Below are positions 17,970-26,389 of a stretch of 64,000 nucleotides of DNA, piece by piece. The position numbers were made by a program, and so were the translations under genes. The first letter of the stretch is position 1, and each line of letters begins with the position of its first letter. Source of the DNA: an uncultured Ruminococcus sp. (lineage in GTDB: Bacteria; Bacillota; Clostridia; Oscillospirales; Acutalibacteraceae); NCBI GenBank assembly GCA_904393835.1, contig CAJFNC010000003.1, forward strand, positions 62,001 to 126,000, in the 5' to 3' direction. Below the pieces are notes generated by a model. That model saw nothing but the letters and a program-made list of their open reading frames with translations. It was not told the origin of the DNA and ran no database searches.

Positions 17970-18677
17970 TCAGTTGCCTGCGTCCCACTTATAACCGAGT
18001 CCCCAAACGGTTATGATGTGTTTTGGGTTTGACGGTTCATCTTCAACCTTCATTCTCAAACGTCTTATGTTAACGTCAACGATTTTGTCCTCGCCGACAT
18101 AAGCGTCGCCCCATACGTGATTAAGAATATCAATTCTGTCGAGGGCAACTCCCGGATTTGAGAAAAAGTATTCCATAATCTGAAATTCCACCTGGGTGAG
18201 CTCAATCATCTTGCCGTTTTTCATAAGAGCGCGGTTTCTGAGATTAAGTGTAAATTCGCCGGACTTGAGCTCCTCTTTGAAGTTATTTTCGGAATGTGAC
18301 TGAGCAAGCGCCACACGTCTGTAAAGCGAGTCAACTCTTGCAAGCAGTTCGCTGGGAGAAAACGGCTTTGTAACATAATCGTCTGCGCCGAGCATCAGAC
18401 CCGTTACCTTGTCCATCTCCTGAGTTTTTGCCGAAAGCATAATTATACCTATTCCTCCGTTGCGGCTGCGCAGTTCTTTGCAAACCTGAAAACCGTCTAT
18501 GCCCGGCATCATTACGTCAAGAATGGCAACGTCAAAATCTCCGTCACTTTCATCATACTTTTTCAAAGCCTCTTCGCCGCAGTCAGCTTCAACCACGTCA
18601 TATCCGGCGCGTGTAAGATTGATTACAACAAAGTCGCGGATAGCGGCTTCATCCTCACAAACAAGTATCTTTTTCAT
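17970..18677 (-). CDS. OmpR-family response regulator
   Basis: 235 residues. The receiver domain has acidic pocket residues E8/D9, phospho-acceptor D54 in AILDVMMPGIDGF, and K103-region VTKPFSPSEL. The C-terminal winged helix (about 135-232) ends GLGYKW. It starts 14 bases after the lipoprotein gene and precedes the histidine kinase, so the three may form a unit sensing envelope state (inference). Confidence 0.95.
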   Translation of the reverse strand: MKKILVCEDEAAIRDFVVINLTRAGYDVVEADCGEEALKKYDESDGDFDVAILDVMMPGIDGFQVCKELRSRNGGIGIIMLSAKTQEMDKVTGLMLGADDYVTKPFSPSELLARVDSLYRRVALAQSHSENNFKEELKSGEFTLNLRNRALMKNGKMIELTQVEFQIMEYFFSNPGVALDRIDILNHVWGDAYVGEDKIVDVNIRRLRMKVEDEPSNPKHIITVWGLGYKWDAGN

Positions 18678-18691
18678 AACAAAACCTCCGT

Positions 18692-20032
18692 TTAGTCGGC
18701 TACCTCGGTTAGCACCGAAAAAGCTGTTTTTATTTCGTCGTCCGTAAGCGAATGCTCCCCCGACGAATTGTAATTATTAAATGTATATGCATATCTGTTA
18801 TCCTTGTAAATCAAGGTGTAGTCGTCATTGTTTTGACCTTTGTCCCACTGCGCAGCGTCAAACACTTTGATTTCAAAAAGCCTGTCACCAAGTGACTCTT
18901 TATTACAGTCATAAAAGGTTATCAATGAATTTGCGCTGTCGATAACAGCAGTAAACGTACCGTCTTTCCATGTTGACGGTACACTGAACGAAAACAAATA
19001 GTCATAATACGGAACTATCTTTACCTGAGGCAAAACAGATTCGTCATCAGAGTGGAATTTACTCCAGGTAACTATATCGGCAACATTTTCCTCTGACAAA
19101 TTCTCAGGCTTTGGAAGCGCCTGCACCGACGGTATTTCAAATATTGAATCATCGTCAATATCGGCTGAAATTATGTTGCATTTTCGCTGAGTAAAACTCT
19201 TTGAATTTTCTTTATACAGCGGATTTCTCAGAATAGACAATTCCTTATTGTAGTAAATTATCTGCGTGTTTGTCTGATTGTCCGAAAAAGTACCGTCAAC
19301 CACAACTCCCTGAAGGTTTTCGTCAAGTTTTGTGACAGCAGCATTTTTAATTCTGATTACGTTTGGATCCATTGCGACGGTTGCTTTTGATGTGAGCATA
19401 TTCTTTTCCCTATCATAAACAATCATCGTCGCATTTGCCTCAATTTCGGCACTGAAAAGCGACAGAGTCATTATTTCCTGACTGCCGTCCGCATTAAAGT
19501 CGCCGCAGTAGAAATTTGAATAATTCTGACCTGATTTAATTTCGGTAGTTTTTCCTCCGCTGTATGAATAGCAAGTCAAAAAATTTGAATTCGGCGTATA
19601 TGTATTAAATCCCACAAGGATTTCTGTTGCATCGTCGCCGCTTATATTCGCAAAATCCACACAGTCAACGTCTGTTGTTTCCGTCACAAAATCATCCGAC
19701 AGCTTCCACCGGTCGTCTGCCGAATACATTACAAGCATATGCAGCTTTGTAACATCCTTGCCCTTTCGGTAAAAGGCTATCGCCTCTTCCTTTCCGTCGC
19801 CGTCGAGATCCTGCATTATGATCGCGCTGCGGTAGTTGCCGCTTTTTGGATATTTCAGCGTATAATCCTCGTTTGCAGTCTGAGCGATAAGCTGTTCAAT
19901 TTCGGCTTCGTCGCCCATTGTTTTGGGAGGCCGCAGAAGATTGTCAGAGCTGAGGTCGTTTATGTCGCAGCCGACAAACGCAAAAGATATTGCCGCTGCC
20001 ATGACTGCTGCCATTGCTTTTCTCAACTTCAA
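18692..20032 (-). CDS. Lipoprotein with FG-GAP/VCBS-like repeats, function unknown
   Basis: About 446 residues from the TTG at 20032, which follows GGGAGGAAAGG; the longer frame to 20083 would overlap trmB. A signal peptide ends in SFAFVGC, a lipobox, so it is membrane-anchored outside the cell. The body contains integrin-alpha/VCBS-like segments (MQDLDGDGKEEAIAF, ANISGDDATEILVGF, DFNADGSQEIMTL), which suggests a beta-propeller with calcium-binding loops. It is immediately upstream of the two-component pair and could be its accessory sensor; this is inference. Confidence 0.75.
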   Translation of the reverse strand: MKLRKAMAAVMAAAISFAFVGCDINDLSSDNLLRPPKTMGDEAEIEQLIAQTANEDYTLKYPKSGNYRSAIIMQDLDGDGKEEAIAFYRKGKDVTKLHMLVMYSADDRWKLSDDFVTETTDVDCVDFANISGDDATEILVGFNTYTPNSNFLTCYSYSGGKTTEIKSGQNYSNFYCGDFNADGSQEIMTLSLFSAEIEANATMIVYDREKNMLTSKATVAMDPNVIRIKNAAVTKLDENLQGVVVDGTFSDNQTNTQIIYYNKELSILRNPLYKENSKSFTQRKCNIISADIDDDSIFEIPSVQALPKPENLSEENVADIVTWSKFHSDDESVLPQVKIVPYYDYLFSFSVPSTWKDGTFTAVIDSANSLITFYDCNKESLGDRLFEIKVFDAAQWDKGQNNDDYTLIYKDNRYAYTFNNYNSSGEHSLTDDEIKTAFSVLTEVAD

Positions 20033-20063
20033 TTGCCTTTCCTCCCTTAAATTACTTTTTGAA

Positions 20064-20732
20064 TTACTGTTTTTGACGTGCAATGCAGTACTTGATTTTT
20101 ATGCCCTCCTGCGAAAACATATTTTCGTGTTCGGTCACAATGTTATCCTTTACGTCGCTTGCGTGCAGGTCGCGCGTAAGATACAGAATTTCGTAGCCGC
20201 TCTGCTCAAAATACTCAAGACTTTCATCAAACAACTCGTCATCGTCTGTTTTAAAGCGTATTTCAGCATCTTTTTTAAGAAACGACTTATACATCTCAAG
20301 CTTTTTATAGTAAGTAAGCCTGCGCTTTTTATGTTTTTTTCTCGGCCACGGATTACAGAAATTAATGTAAAGCCTGCTGATCTCATCCCGTGGCGTAATA
20401 ATCCTGTCAAGTTGCTCAACGTTATATCTTACAAGCAAAAGATTATCCACATCATCCGCAGACTTTCCGTTTTCTTCGTAAATTTTTACAATATTGCGTC
20501 TGCCCACTCCGAGCATATCTATCTTGATGTCAACAGCAATAATATTAATATCGGGATTTTTTATTGAAAGTTCTCCCGCAAAGCTGCATTTGCCGCAGCC
20601 TATTTCCAGATAAAGGGGCTGTTCCTTTTTAAAAGCCTCTTTCCATTTTCCCGCATACTCTTCGGGATTTTTTACGTAAAATCCGCACACGGCAAGCTCA
20701 GGCTCAGCCCATTTTTTCTTCCTTATTCTCAT
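20064..20732 (-). CDS. trmB: tRNA (guanine-N7)-methyltransferase
   Basis: 222 residues. The SAM motif LEIGCGKCSFAGE and the downstream INFCNPWPRKKHKKRR block are diagnostic of TrmB, which makes m7G46 in tRNA. The length is standard. It ends 31 bases before the lipoprotein start. The start ATG at 20732 has no strong ribosome-binding site visible. Confidence 0.95.
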   Translation of the reverse strand: MRIRKKKWAEPELAVCGFYVKNPEEYAGKWKEAFKKEQPLYLEIGCGKCSFAGELSIKNPDINIIAVDIKIDMLGVGRRNIVKIYEENGKSADDVDNLLLVRYNVEQLDRIITPRDEISRLYINFCNPWPRKKHKKRRLTYYKKLEMYKSFLKKDAEIRFKTDDDELFDESLEYFEQSGYEILYLTRDLHASDVKDNIVTEHENMFSQEGIKIKYCIARQKQ

Positions 20733-20852
20733 ATATATCCAATCCCGGCAAAATATACCGTTATAAAAAGTTATTTACCATAATATTATATCAAATTGTT
20801 ACAGCGTATGCAATAAATATTTTGCCGTTTACGCCGTTATATTAAAGTTATA

Positions 20853-21614
20853 TTAAATAAATTTAACTTTATCGTCGCAAGTTTGGGATTTTGTAAAAAT
20901 AATGTCATTAAATTTTTCCGAAAGCAGGTTTACAAGCGGGTTTATTACAACATCTTCACTTTTGAAATGACCTGCTTCAACAATATTGATACCCATTTCA
21001 TTTGCCGCCATAATTTCATGGTGCTTAATTTCGCCCGTGACAAATACATCAACGTTTTCACCCGCGGCGGCAAAAACATCGGAACCTCCTGCGCCGGAGG
21101 ATACGGCGACTGTTTTTACATCCGGCTTTACGTCGGTATATCTCAAGCCCCTACAATCAAGAGCGGCTTTTGCGCGCTTTGCAAATTCCTCCATCGGAAC
21201 TTCGGCTTCAAGATTACCTATAAACATACACTCACCCAAGTTACTCTTTACGGGATTAATTACGCCCAACGCCTTTGCCAGGCAGGTGTTTACGCCGAAT
21301 TTTTGCGCAAGGTCGAGATTTGTATGCATACACAAAGCCGAAATTGAATTTTTTGCCAGCTGATATACCGGATCGCAGGGACTGAGCTTTTTTACGGGAT
21401 TAAAAATCACAGGGTGGTGGCTGATGATGAGCTGACAGCCGATTTCTTTTGCCTCCTGCACTGTTTGCGAAGTAATGTCAAGCGCAACCAGGGCCTTTGT
21501 CACCGCAGTATTTTTATCGCCCACCAAAAGTCCTACGTTATCAAAATCCATTGCCATGTCTGTCGGTGCAAAAGTTTCAAAAAAATTGAGAATATCATTT
21601 ATTACCGTCATCAA
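20853..21614 (-). CDS. Nif3-like dinuclear metal centre protein
   Basis: 253 residues, short-form Nif3/YqfO without the inserted PII-like domain. Metal-binding motifs are seen: the NVGLLVGD N-terminus, LIISHHPVIFNP, the MHTNLD region, and the C-terminal EAGHFKSEDVV. Annotated elsewhere as GTP cyclohydrolase I type 2, but the biochemical role is not settled. It overlaps the end of trmK by 20 bases, a conserved Firmicute pair. Confidence 0.93.
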   Translation of the reverse strand: MMTVINDILNFFETFAPTDMAMDFDNVGLLVGDKNTAVTKALVALDITSQTVQEAKEIGCQLIISHHPVIFNPVKKLSPCDPVYQLAKNSISALCMHTNLDLAQKFGVNTCLAKALGVINPVKSNLGECMFIGNLEAEVPMEEFAKRAKAALDCRGLRYTDVKPDVKTVAVSSGAGGSDVFAAAGENVDVFVTGEIKHHEIMAANEMGINIVEAGHFKSEDVVINPLVNLLSEKFNDIIFTKSQTCDDKVKFI

Positions 21615-22260
21615 CTATCCTCCTGAGCCTTTCGGCAAGCATACCAAAATGCACATCGCCCTTTGCGCGTTTATCAAGTCGGGCTATGTGCTCTTTAATA
21701 AATCTTCTGTGTATTTCATTTGTCCGCGGATAAAGTTTTCCCGCGTAGTAAAAGGTTTCGTCAACCTCCGGATTTTCGCCGTTGAATCTGACAAGCAGAA
21801 CAGTGTAACACTTTTTGTGTGCAATGCAACAGTCACGTTTTATAATTTCAAAACCGTTTTTACATAGATATTTTACAAGCTCTTCGCTCTTTGTCATAGG
21901 CTGTAAAATAAAATGCTTTTCGGGATTTTGCGCAAAAGAACAATTTTCGAGTATGGCGGCAATAAGCTCTCCGCCCATACCTGCGATTACAATGTCGTCA
22001 ACCTCATCTTCCCGTATTTTTTCAAGACCGTTGCTAAGGCGTGTTTCAATTACGTTTTTAAGACCTGCTTCACAAACAGTCTGTTCGCCGCTTTTCAGCG
22101 GCTCTGCATTTATGTCTGCCGCAATTGCATGCGGACAAACTCCTTTTTTGCAAAGGTAAACAGGTAAGTATGCGTGGTCTGTTCCAATATCGGCAAGCCT
22201 TGCGCCGTGCCTGACAAAATCGGCACAAAGCGCAAGGCGATTATCGAGCGAAAAGCTCAT
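21595..22260 (-). CDS. trmK: tRNA (adenine(22)-N1)-methyltransferase TrmK
   Basis: 221 residues. The motifs LADIGTDHAYLPVYL and VIAGMGGELIAAILE mark the TrmK/YqfN family (DUF633), which makes m1A22 in tRNA. Its start is adjacent to the stop of the DUF1858 gene, and its end overlaps the Nif3-like gene. The genes are probably translated as one unit. Confidence 0.93.
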   Translation of the reverse strand: MSFSLDNRLALCADFVRHGARLADIGTDHAYLPVYLCKKGVCPHAIAADINAEPLKSGEQTVCEAGLKNVIETRLSNGLEKIREDEVDDIVIAGMGGELIAAILENCSFAQNPEKHFILQPMTKSEELVKYLCKNGFEIIKRDCCIAHKKCYTVLLVRFNGENPEVDETFYYAGKLYPRTNEIHRRFIKEHIARLDKRAKGDVHFGMLAERLRRIVDDGNK

Positions 22261-22454
22261 CAGCCCACAGCCTTATTCAGCACTGCAACGAGCTCGTCTG
22301 CATTTGCTCCGTGAACTTCGCAGGCCTGCTCAATTGTTTCGCCCCTTGACGCGGGACAGCCGAGACAGTGCATACCGATACTGAAGAAAAGCTCGGCAGT
22401 GTCGGGATATTTGTCGAGTACATCACCGATAATTGAATTTTTTGTAATTTCCAT
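22260..22454 (-). CDS. DUF1858 redox-disulfide domain protein
   Basis: 64 residues: a single DUF1858 domain with the redox pair in MHCLGCPASRGETIEQAC. This small helical domain is often found with hybrid-cluster or disulfide-linked proteins; its role is not known. The ATG at 22454 follows AGGAGG. It directly precedes trmK. Confidence 0.9.
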   Translation of the reverse strand: MEITKNSIIGDVLDKYPDTAELFFSIGMHCLGCPASRGETIEQACEVHGANADELVAVLNKAVG

Positions 22455-22543
22455 TTAAACAGCCTCCTGAATTTTCTTATCGTTTAACCGATAGATTTTA
22501 TTATACCACATTTTTTAAATATTTAAAAGAAATTTTAACGACT

Positions 22544-24073
22544 TTACGCCGACCAATATTTTCTGTCAAGACTTCTGTACTGTACCGCCTCAAGCACGTG
22601 CTCCGAATGAATAATTTCCGACTGCTCCAAATCGGCGATTGTACGGGCAACCTTGAGCACTCTGTCATAGGCTCTGGCGGTTAGACCCAGGGTTTCAAAG
22701 GCGTTTTTGAGCGTTTGTTCTGCCTCTTTGTCAATTTTGCAGACTTTGTCAAACAGTCCCGCGTCTATCTTTGCGTTGCAGGGCACAGACGTGCCCTTGT
22801 AACGTTCGTGCTGAATTTTTCTTGCGGCGTCAACACGCTTTTTTATCTGAGCGGAACTTTCGGTCTGTTCGCGGCTTCTAAGCTCATCAAATTTTACGGC
22901 GGGCACTTCAACGTGAATGTCAAATCTGTCGAGCAACGGGCCTGAAATTCTGTTTAAGTATTGCTTTATCTTTCTGTCAGAGCAGGTGCATTTGTGATTG
23001 GTATCTCCGTAATATCCGCACGGACACGGGTTCATTGCGGCAACCACCATTATTGAACAAGGATAGGTACAGCTCTGAGACGCTCTCGAAATTGTTATAC
23101 GAGAATCCTCAATCGGCTGTCTGAGCACCTCAAGCGCCGTTCTTGAAAATTCGGGCAGCTCGTCAAGAAACAGTACACCGTTGTGCGCAAGTGAAATTTC
23201 GCCCGGACGGATTGTGCCCGTACCGCCGCCTCCGAGTCCGACCGCAGTTACGGTGTGGTGCGGTGAACGAAACGGACGCGCGGTTATAAGCCCGTCGCTG
23301 TGCAGAGCGCCTGCGATTGAATGTATTTTAGTTGTTTCTATCATTTCATCAAACGTCATATCGGGCAAAATTGACGGCAAACGCTTTGCAAGCATACTTT
23401 TTCCCGAACCGGGCGGACCAATGAGCAAAATGTTGTGACCGCCCGCAGCCGCAATTTCCATTGCACGTTTTGCCTCATACTGACCCTTTACCTGAGAAAA
23501 ATCGGGATAGATTTCATTCTGCTCTCTCTCGTTTTCCACTTTCGGCGTAACCGGAACTGCGTTTTCAATATTGTTAAGCATATTTTTGAGTTGTACTATA
23601 TCCTTGACGGCATATACTTCAATTCCCGACACAACAGCCGCCTCAAGCGCGTTTTGTTCCGGCACGAAAATCTTTTTTATTCCGCATTCACGCGCAGTAA
23701 TCACCATCGGAAGAGCACCGTTTACTCCGCGTGTTTCTCCGCTCAGCGAAAGCTCGCCGATAAACGCGCAGTCTGATATATCGGTAACAATATTTCCCGT
23801 GATTTTAAGCAGCGTCACCATAATCGGCAAATCGTAAATAGGACCTTCCTTTTTTATGTCGGCAGGCGCTAAGTTCAATGTGAGGTGAACCGAGGGAAAT
23901 TTGAAACCGCAGTTTTTAAGGGCGCTTTTTACACGGTCTCTGCTTTCTCGCACTGCCGTGTCCGGCAACCCCACCATATCGAACGACGGCAAACCCGTTT
24001 CGGCAGACGCCTCAATTTCAACCCTATAACCGTCCATACCGTTTATTCCAAAGCTGTTACATTTTACTACCAT
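22544..24073 (-). CDS. YifB/ComM family Mg-chelatase-like AAA+ ATPase
   Basis: 509 residues. An N-terminal Lon-protease-like domain without catalytic Ser/Lys is followed by AAA+ with Walker A GPPGSGKS and Walker B FLDELPEF, then the zinc-type [12 protein letters not shown] motif and a C-terminal Mg-chelatase helical domain. In naturally competent bacteria ComM promotes branch migration during transformation; in others the role is open. It is divergent from the sigma-factor gene. Confidence 0.94.
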   Translation of the reverse strand: MVVKCNSFGINGMDGYRVEIEASAETGLPSFDMVGLPDTAVRESRDRVKSALKNCGFKFPSVHLTLNLAPADIKKEGPIYDLPIMVTLLKITGNIVTDISDCAFIGELSLSGETRGVNGALPMVITARECGIKKIFVPEQNALEAAVVSGIEVYAVKDIVQLKNMLNNIENAVPVTPKVENEREQNEIYPDFSQVKGQYEAKRAMEIAAAGGHNILLIGPPGSGKSMLAKRLPSILPDMTFDEMIETTKIHSIAGALHSDGLITARPFRSPHHTVTAVGLGGGGTGTIRPGEISLAHNGVLFLDELPEFSRTALEVLRQPIEDSRITISRASQSCTYPCSIMVVAAMNPCPCGYYGDTNHKCTCSDRKIKQYLNRISGPLLDRFDIHVEVPAVKFDELRSREQTESSAQIKKRVDAARKIQHERYKGTSVPCNAKIDAGLFDKVCKIDKEAEQTLKNAFETLGLTARAYDRVLKVARTIADLEQSEIIHSEHVLEAVQYRSLDRKYWSA

Positions 24074-24257
24074 TGATTTTCAATCCCAACTTTAAATCTT
24101 TATACACAAAATAAAATGAATTATTGTTACTGTAAATTATATCATTTTGCCGTTATCTTTACAAGATAATTTAAACAATTATTGACAAAAAAATCGTCAT
24201 TTCGCATAATTATTGCCTTTGGTTTTCTGATATTTTGCAGAAAATATCATACACACC

Positions 24258-24286
24258 TTGACTTTTTTGCAAATTTACTATACAAT
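24258..24286 (+). promoter_or_regulatory. Promoter of SigH-like gene
   Basis: TTGACT (24258-24263), 17-base spacer, TACAAT (24281-24286), 34 bases before the start codon. The rest of the 24074-24320 gap is AT-rich with no other clear element apart from a TTGACA at about 24182. Confidence 0.65.
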
Positions 24287-24320
24287 TTAAGATATAACAT
24301 TGTTGCTTTGGGGTGAGAAT

Positions 24321-24917
24321 ATGAGTAAAGAAAACTGCTCGTACAGCTCGCTTTCTGACACAGCTCTTGCAAAACTTGTTAAAAACGGCGATGACAACGC
24401 TTTTAACGAATTAGCAATGAGATACTTGAGAACAATTAATTTTATTGCGCGCAAATATTCGGCAGAGGGATACGAACACAACGACTTTGTACAGGAAGGA
24501 TTGTTGGGACTTTTGTATTCATGCCGCACATTTGATGAAAACGGTGCGTCAAGCTTTAAAAATTATATGTCCTTAATTGTTGAAAGAAGATTTATTTCCA
24601 TTATCCGCCGTTCCAACGCCCAAAAAACAATACCAACCTCGGTGCTTGTTCAATTTGACGATATAGACGACAGTATGGAGGATCTATCAAAAACGCCGGA
24701 AGAACTCCTTGTTTGCAAGGAACACCTTAAAAGTTTGATAAAAAAGCTTCAATCCGTTTTATCAAAAACGGAATTTGACGTTATCGCTCTTTACGGCAAT
24801 GGTCTTAGCTACAAGGAAATTGCAAAAAAACTCGATATATCCGAAAAATCAGTTGATAACGCATTGCAACGTGTGAGAAAGAAAATCAGCTTACTTAATA
24901 TGTCTCGAATAGTTTAG
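24321..24917 (+). CDS. RNA polymerase sigma factor, SigH (Spo0H)-like
   Basis: About 198 residues from ATG 24321, preceded by GGGGTGAG. Sigma region 2 is seen in NDFVQEGLLGLLYSCRTFD and region 4 in GLSYKEIAKKLDISEKSVDNAL. The spacing, and the Q-R-V-(K/R)-K end, follow SigH of Bacillus, which controls entry into sporulation. A downstream zinc-ribbon gene may be co-transcribed. Similarity to other small sigma-70 factors means the sporulation role is likely but not proven. Confidence 0.88.
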   Translation: MSKENCSYSSLSDTALAKLVKNGDDNAFNELAMRYLRTINFIARKYSAEGYEHNDFVQEGLLGLLYSCRTFDENGASSFKNYMSLIVERRFISIIRRSNAQKTIPTSVLVQFDDIDDSMEDLSKTPEELLVCKEHLKSLIKKLQSVLSKTEFDVIALYGNGLSYKEIAKKLDISEKSVDNALQRVRKKISLLNMSRIV

Positions 24918-24971
24918 GTGGTGCAATTCCGCTACGGGACAAAAAAATATCCCAAAGAGAGGTAAAATCCA

Positions 24972-25262
24972 ATGTACGAAGACAAGACGCTCGTTTGCAA
25001 GGAGTGCGGAAACGAATTTGTATTTACTGCAGGCGAACAGGAATTTTATGCTGAAAAAGGCTTTGAAAATGAGCCGCAGCGCTGCAAAGCCTGCCGTCAG
25101 GCTCGCAAAGAAGCTATTAAATCAAGCCGTGAATATCATGACACAATTTGTGCCGAATGCGGCGGCCCTGCAAGAATCCCGTTTAAACCGGTTGAGGGCA
25201 AAAAATATTATTGCAGTGAATGCTTTGCGAAATTGCAAGAGGCTAATTCTTTAGCCGAATAA
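24972..25262 (+). CDS. Small double zinc-ribbon protein
   Basis: 96 residues. The first ribbon is CKECGNEF..CKACRQARK, matching the probable zinc-ribbon family (zinc-ribbon_11 type), and a second CAECGGPARIPF..CSECF follows. All eight Cys are in place. The start follows AGAGAGG. Probably a cytoplasmic nucleic-acid or protein-binding adaptor; the function is not known. It lies 54 bases after the sigma factor. Confidence 0.85.
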   Translation: MYEDKTLVCKECGNEFVFTAGEQEFYAEKGFENEPQRCKACRQARKEAIKSSREYHDTICAECGGPARIPFKPVEGKKYYCSECFAKLQEANSLAE

Positions 25263-25329
25263 TTCTACTTAAATAGCATAAATTAGTTTTTTAGCTTAAA
25301 TCTCAAACAGCATAAATTTAATTTAAAAT

Positions 25330-25369
25330 AACATGGCAAGCTCCGCAGTTGGGTTTGCCGTGTTTTCTT
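25330..25369 (+). terminator. Terminator of sigma-factor/zinc-ribbon unit
   Basis: AACATGGCAA and TTGCCGTGTT pair with one wobble, followed by TTCTTTT. Confidence 0.7.
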
Positions 25370-25376
25370 TTGCGTG

Positions 25377-26180
25377 TTATGTGACAGTTAAAATTTCAAG
25401 GTCATCGGGAATGTAAAATTTGCCGCTGAAGTATTCTTTTCCTTCTTCATAATAAAGCCGTTTTCTGCTGCCGAAAGTCTTGTCCTCTGTGTGATACAAA
25501 ATAAGATTTTTAACACCCAAATTTTCTGCCGCAGTACAGGCGTCTTTAACGGTTGAGTGGCTTTTTTCGTAGGGATTAAAAATATTTGCCTGAGAATCAA
25601 GGCAAAACGCCTCGTGCATAAGCCATGTACAGCCGTTGATATATTTAAAAATACTGTCATTATAAGGTTCGTCTCCGCAACAGACAAGGCTTTTGTCATC
25701 ATCTAATTCCAGCCTAAAACCAAACTGAGTGTCCTTTTTGGAATGAATATTGAAAAAAGTAAATTGTTTACCGATAATATCAATTTTTTCTCCGTCAAAA
25801 ACTTCGTGAAAAACAACCCTGTTGCCAATCAGAACGGCATCTTTTTTGCGTATAAGATTTGTGCCGATATATTTAATTAATTCTGCCACTTCTTTGCAGG
25901 TGTATATATTCAAATTTCCGTTGTACTGTCCCCTGTTCATAGCCTGACACACCATTCTGAGCAACCATATTATTCCAAACAAATGGTCAAGATGCTTATG
26001 GGTAACAAATACATCTTTAATGCTGTTTATATTTATTCCAACCTTATCAAACAAACTCAGAAGCTGATTTCCGCCTCCCCCGTCAACAAGCATATACTGC
26101 CCGTCGTTGTCAATTATAAAACAAGTGTTATAGTATTTTTTGGAAACTGCATTGCCTGTACCGAGCATAATTATTTTCAT
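25377..26180 (-). CDS. MBL-fold metallo-hydrolase (RNase Z-like)
   Basis: About 267 residues from the ATG at 26180, 8 bases after AAGGGG; two nearer starts are too close to that site. The zinc motif THKHLDHLFG (HxHxDH) is present, with further ligands in CCGDEPYND and a C-terminal LILYHTED. The overall layout follows the RNase Z/ElaC-type branch, but it lacks an obvious exosite arm, so a tRNA 3'-processing role is not assured. The gene is monocistronic. Confidence 0.82.
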   Translation of the reverse strand: MKIIMLGTGNAVSKKYYNTCFIIDNDGQYMLVDGGGGNQLLSLFDKVGININSIKDVFVTHKHLDHLFGIIWLLRMVCQAMNRGQYNGNLNIYTCKEVAELIKYIGTNLIRKKDAVLIGNRVVFHEVFDGEKIDIIGKQFTFFNIHSKKDTQFGFRLELDDDKSLVCCGDEPYNDSIFKYINGCTWLMHEAFCLDSQANIFNPYEKSHSTVKDACTAAENLGVKNLILYHTEDKTFGSRKRLYYEEGKEYFSGKFYIPDDLEILTVT

Positions 26181-26340
26181 TTTCATCACCCCTTATATTA
26201 TACTCTTATTTTAAGAATTGCCAATAATAATATAGCCGCTGTTGATATAAAAAGAGACTAAACATTTGTTCTCAGACTGCCTGCAAAATGTTTATTCGTA
26301 TAATTTCACTTTATTGTTTCACAACTTTAAAAGTAAAAAC

Positions 26341-26366
26341 AACGGTGCCTCCAAAGAAGCACCGTT
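26341..26366 (-). terminator. Terminator of amylase operon
   Basis: AACGGTGC-N10-GCACCGTT, perfect 8-bp stem, followed on the minus strand by GTTTTTACTTTT, 24 bases beyond the amylase stop. Confidence 0.85.
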
Positions 26367-26389
26367 GTTTATAAATGCAGAAAGCAAAA

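Noticed and set aside
20030-20083. Start of the lipoprotein at 20083 inside trmB
   Set aside because: The TTG at 20032 has GGGAGGAAAGG upstream and begins directly at a signal peptide; the longer form would put a charged stretch ahead of it.
24918-24971. Riboswitch or leader RNA between sigma factor and zinc-ribbon gene
   Set aside because: Only a short GGGA/TCCC pairing is present; too small for any known class.
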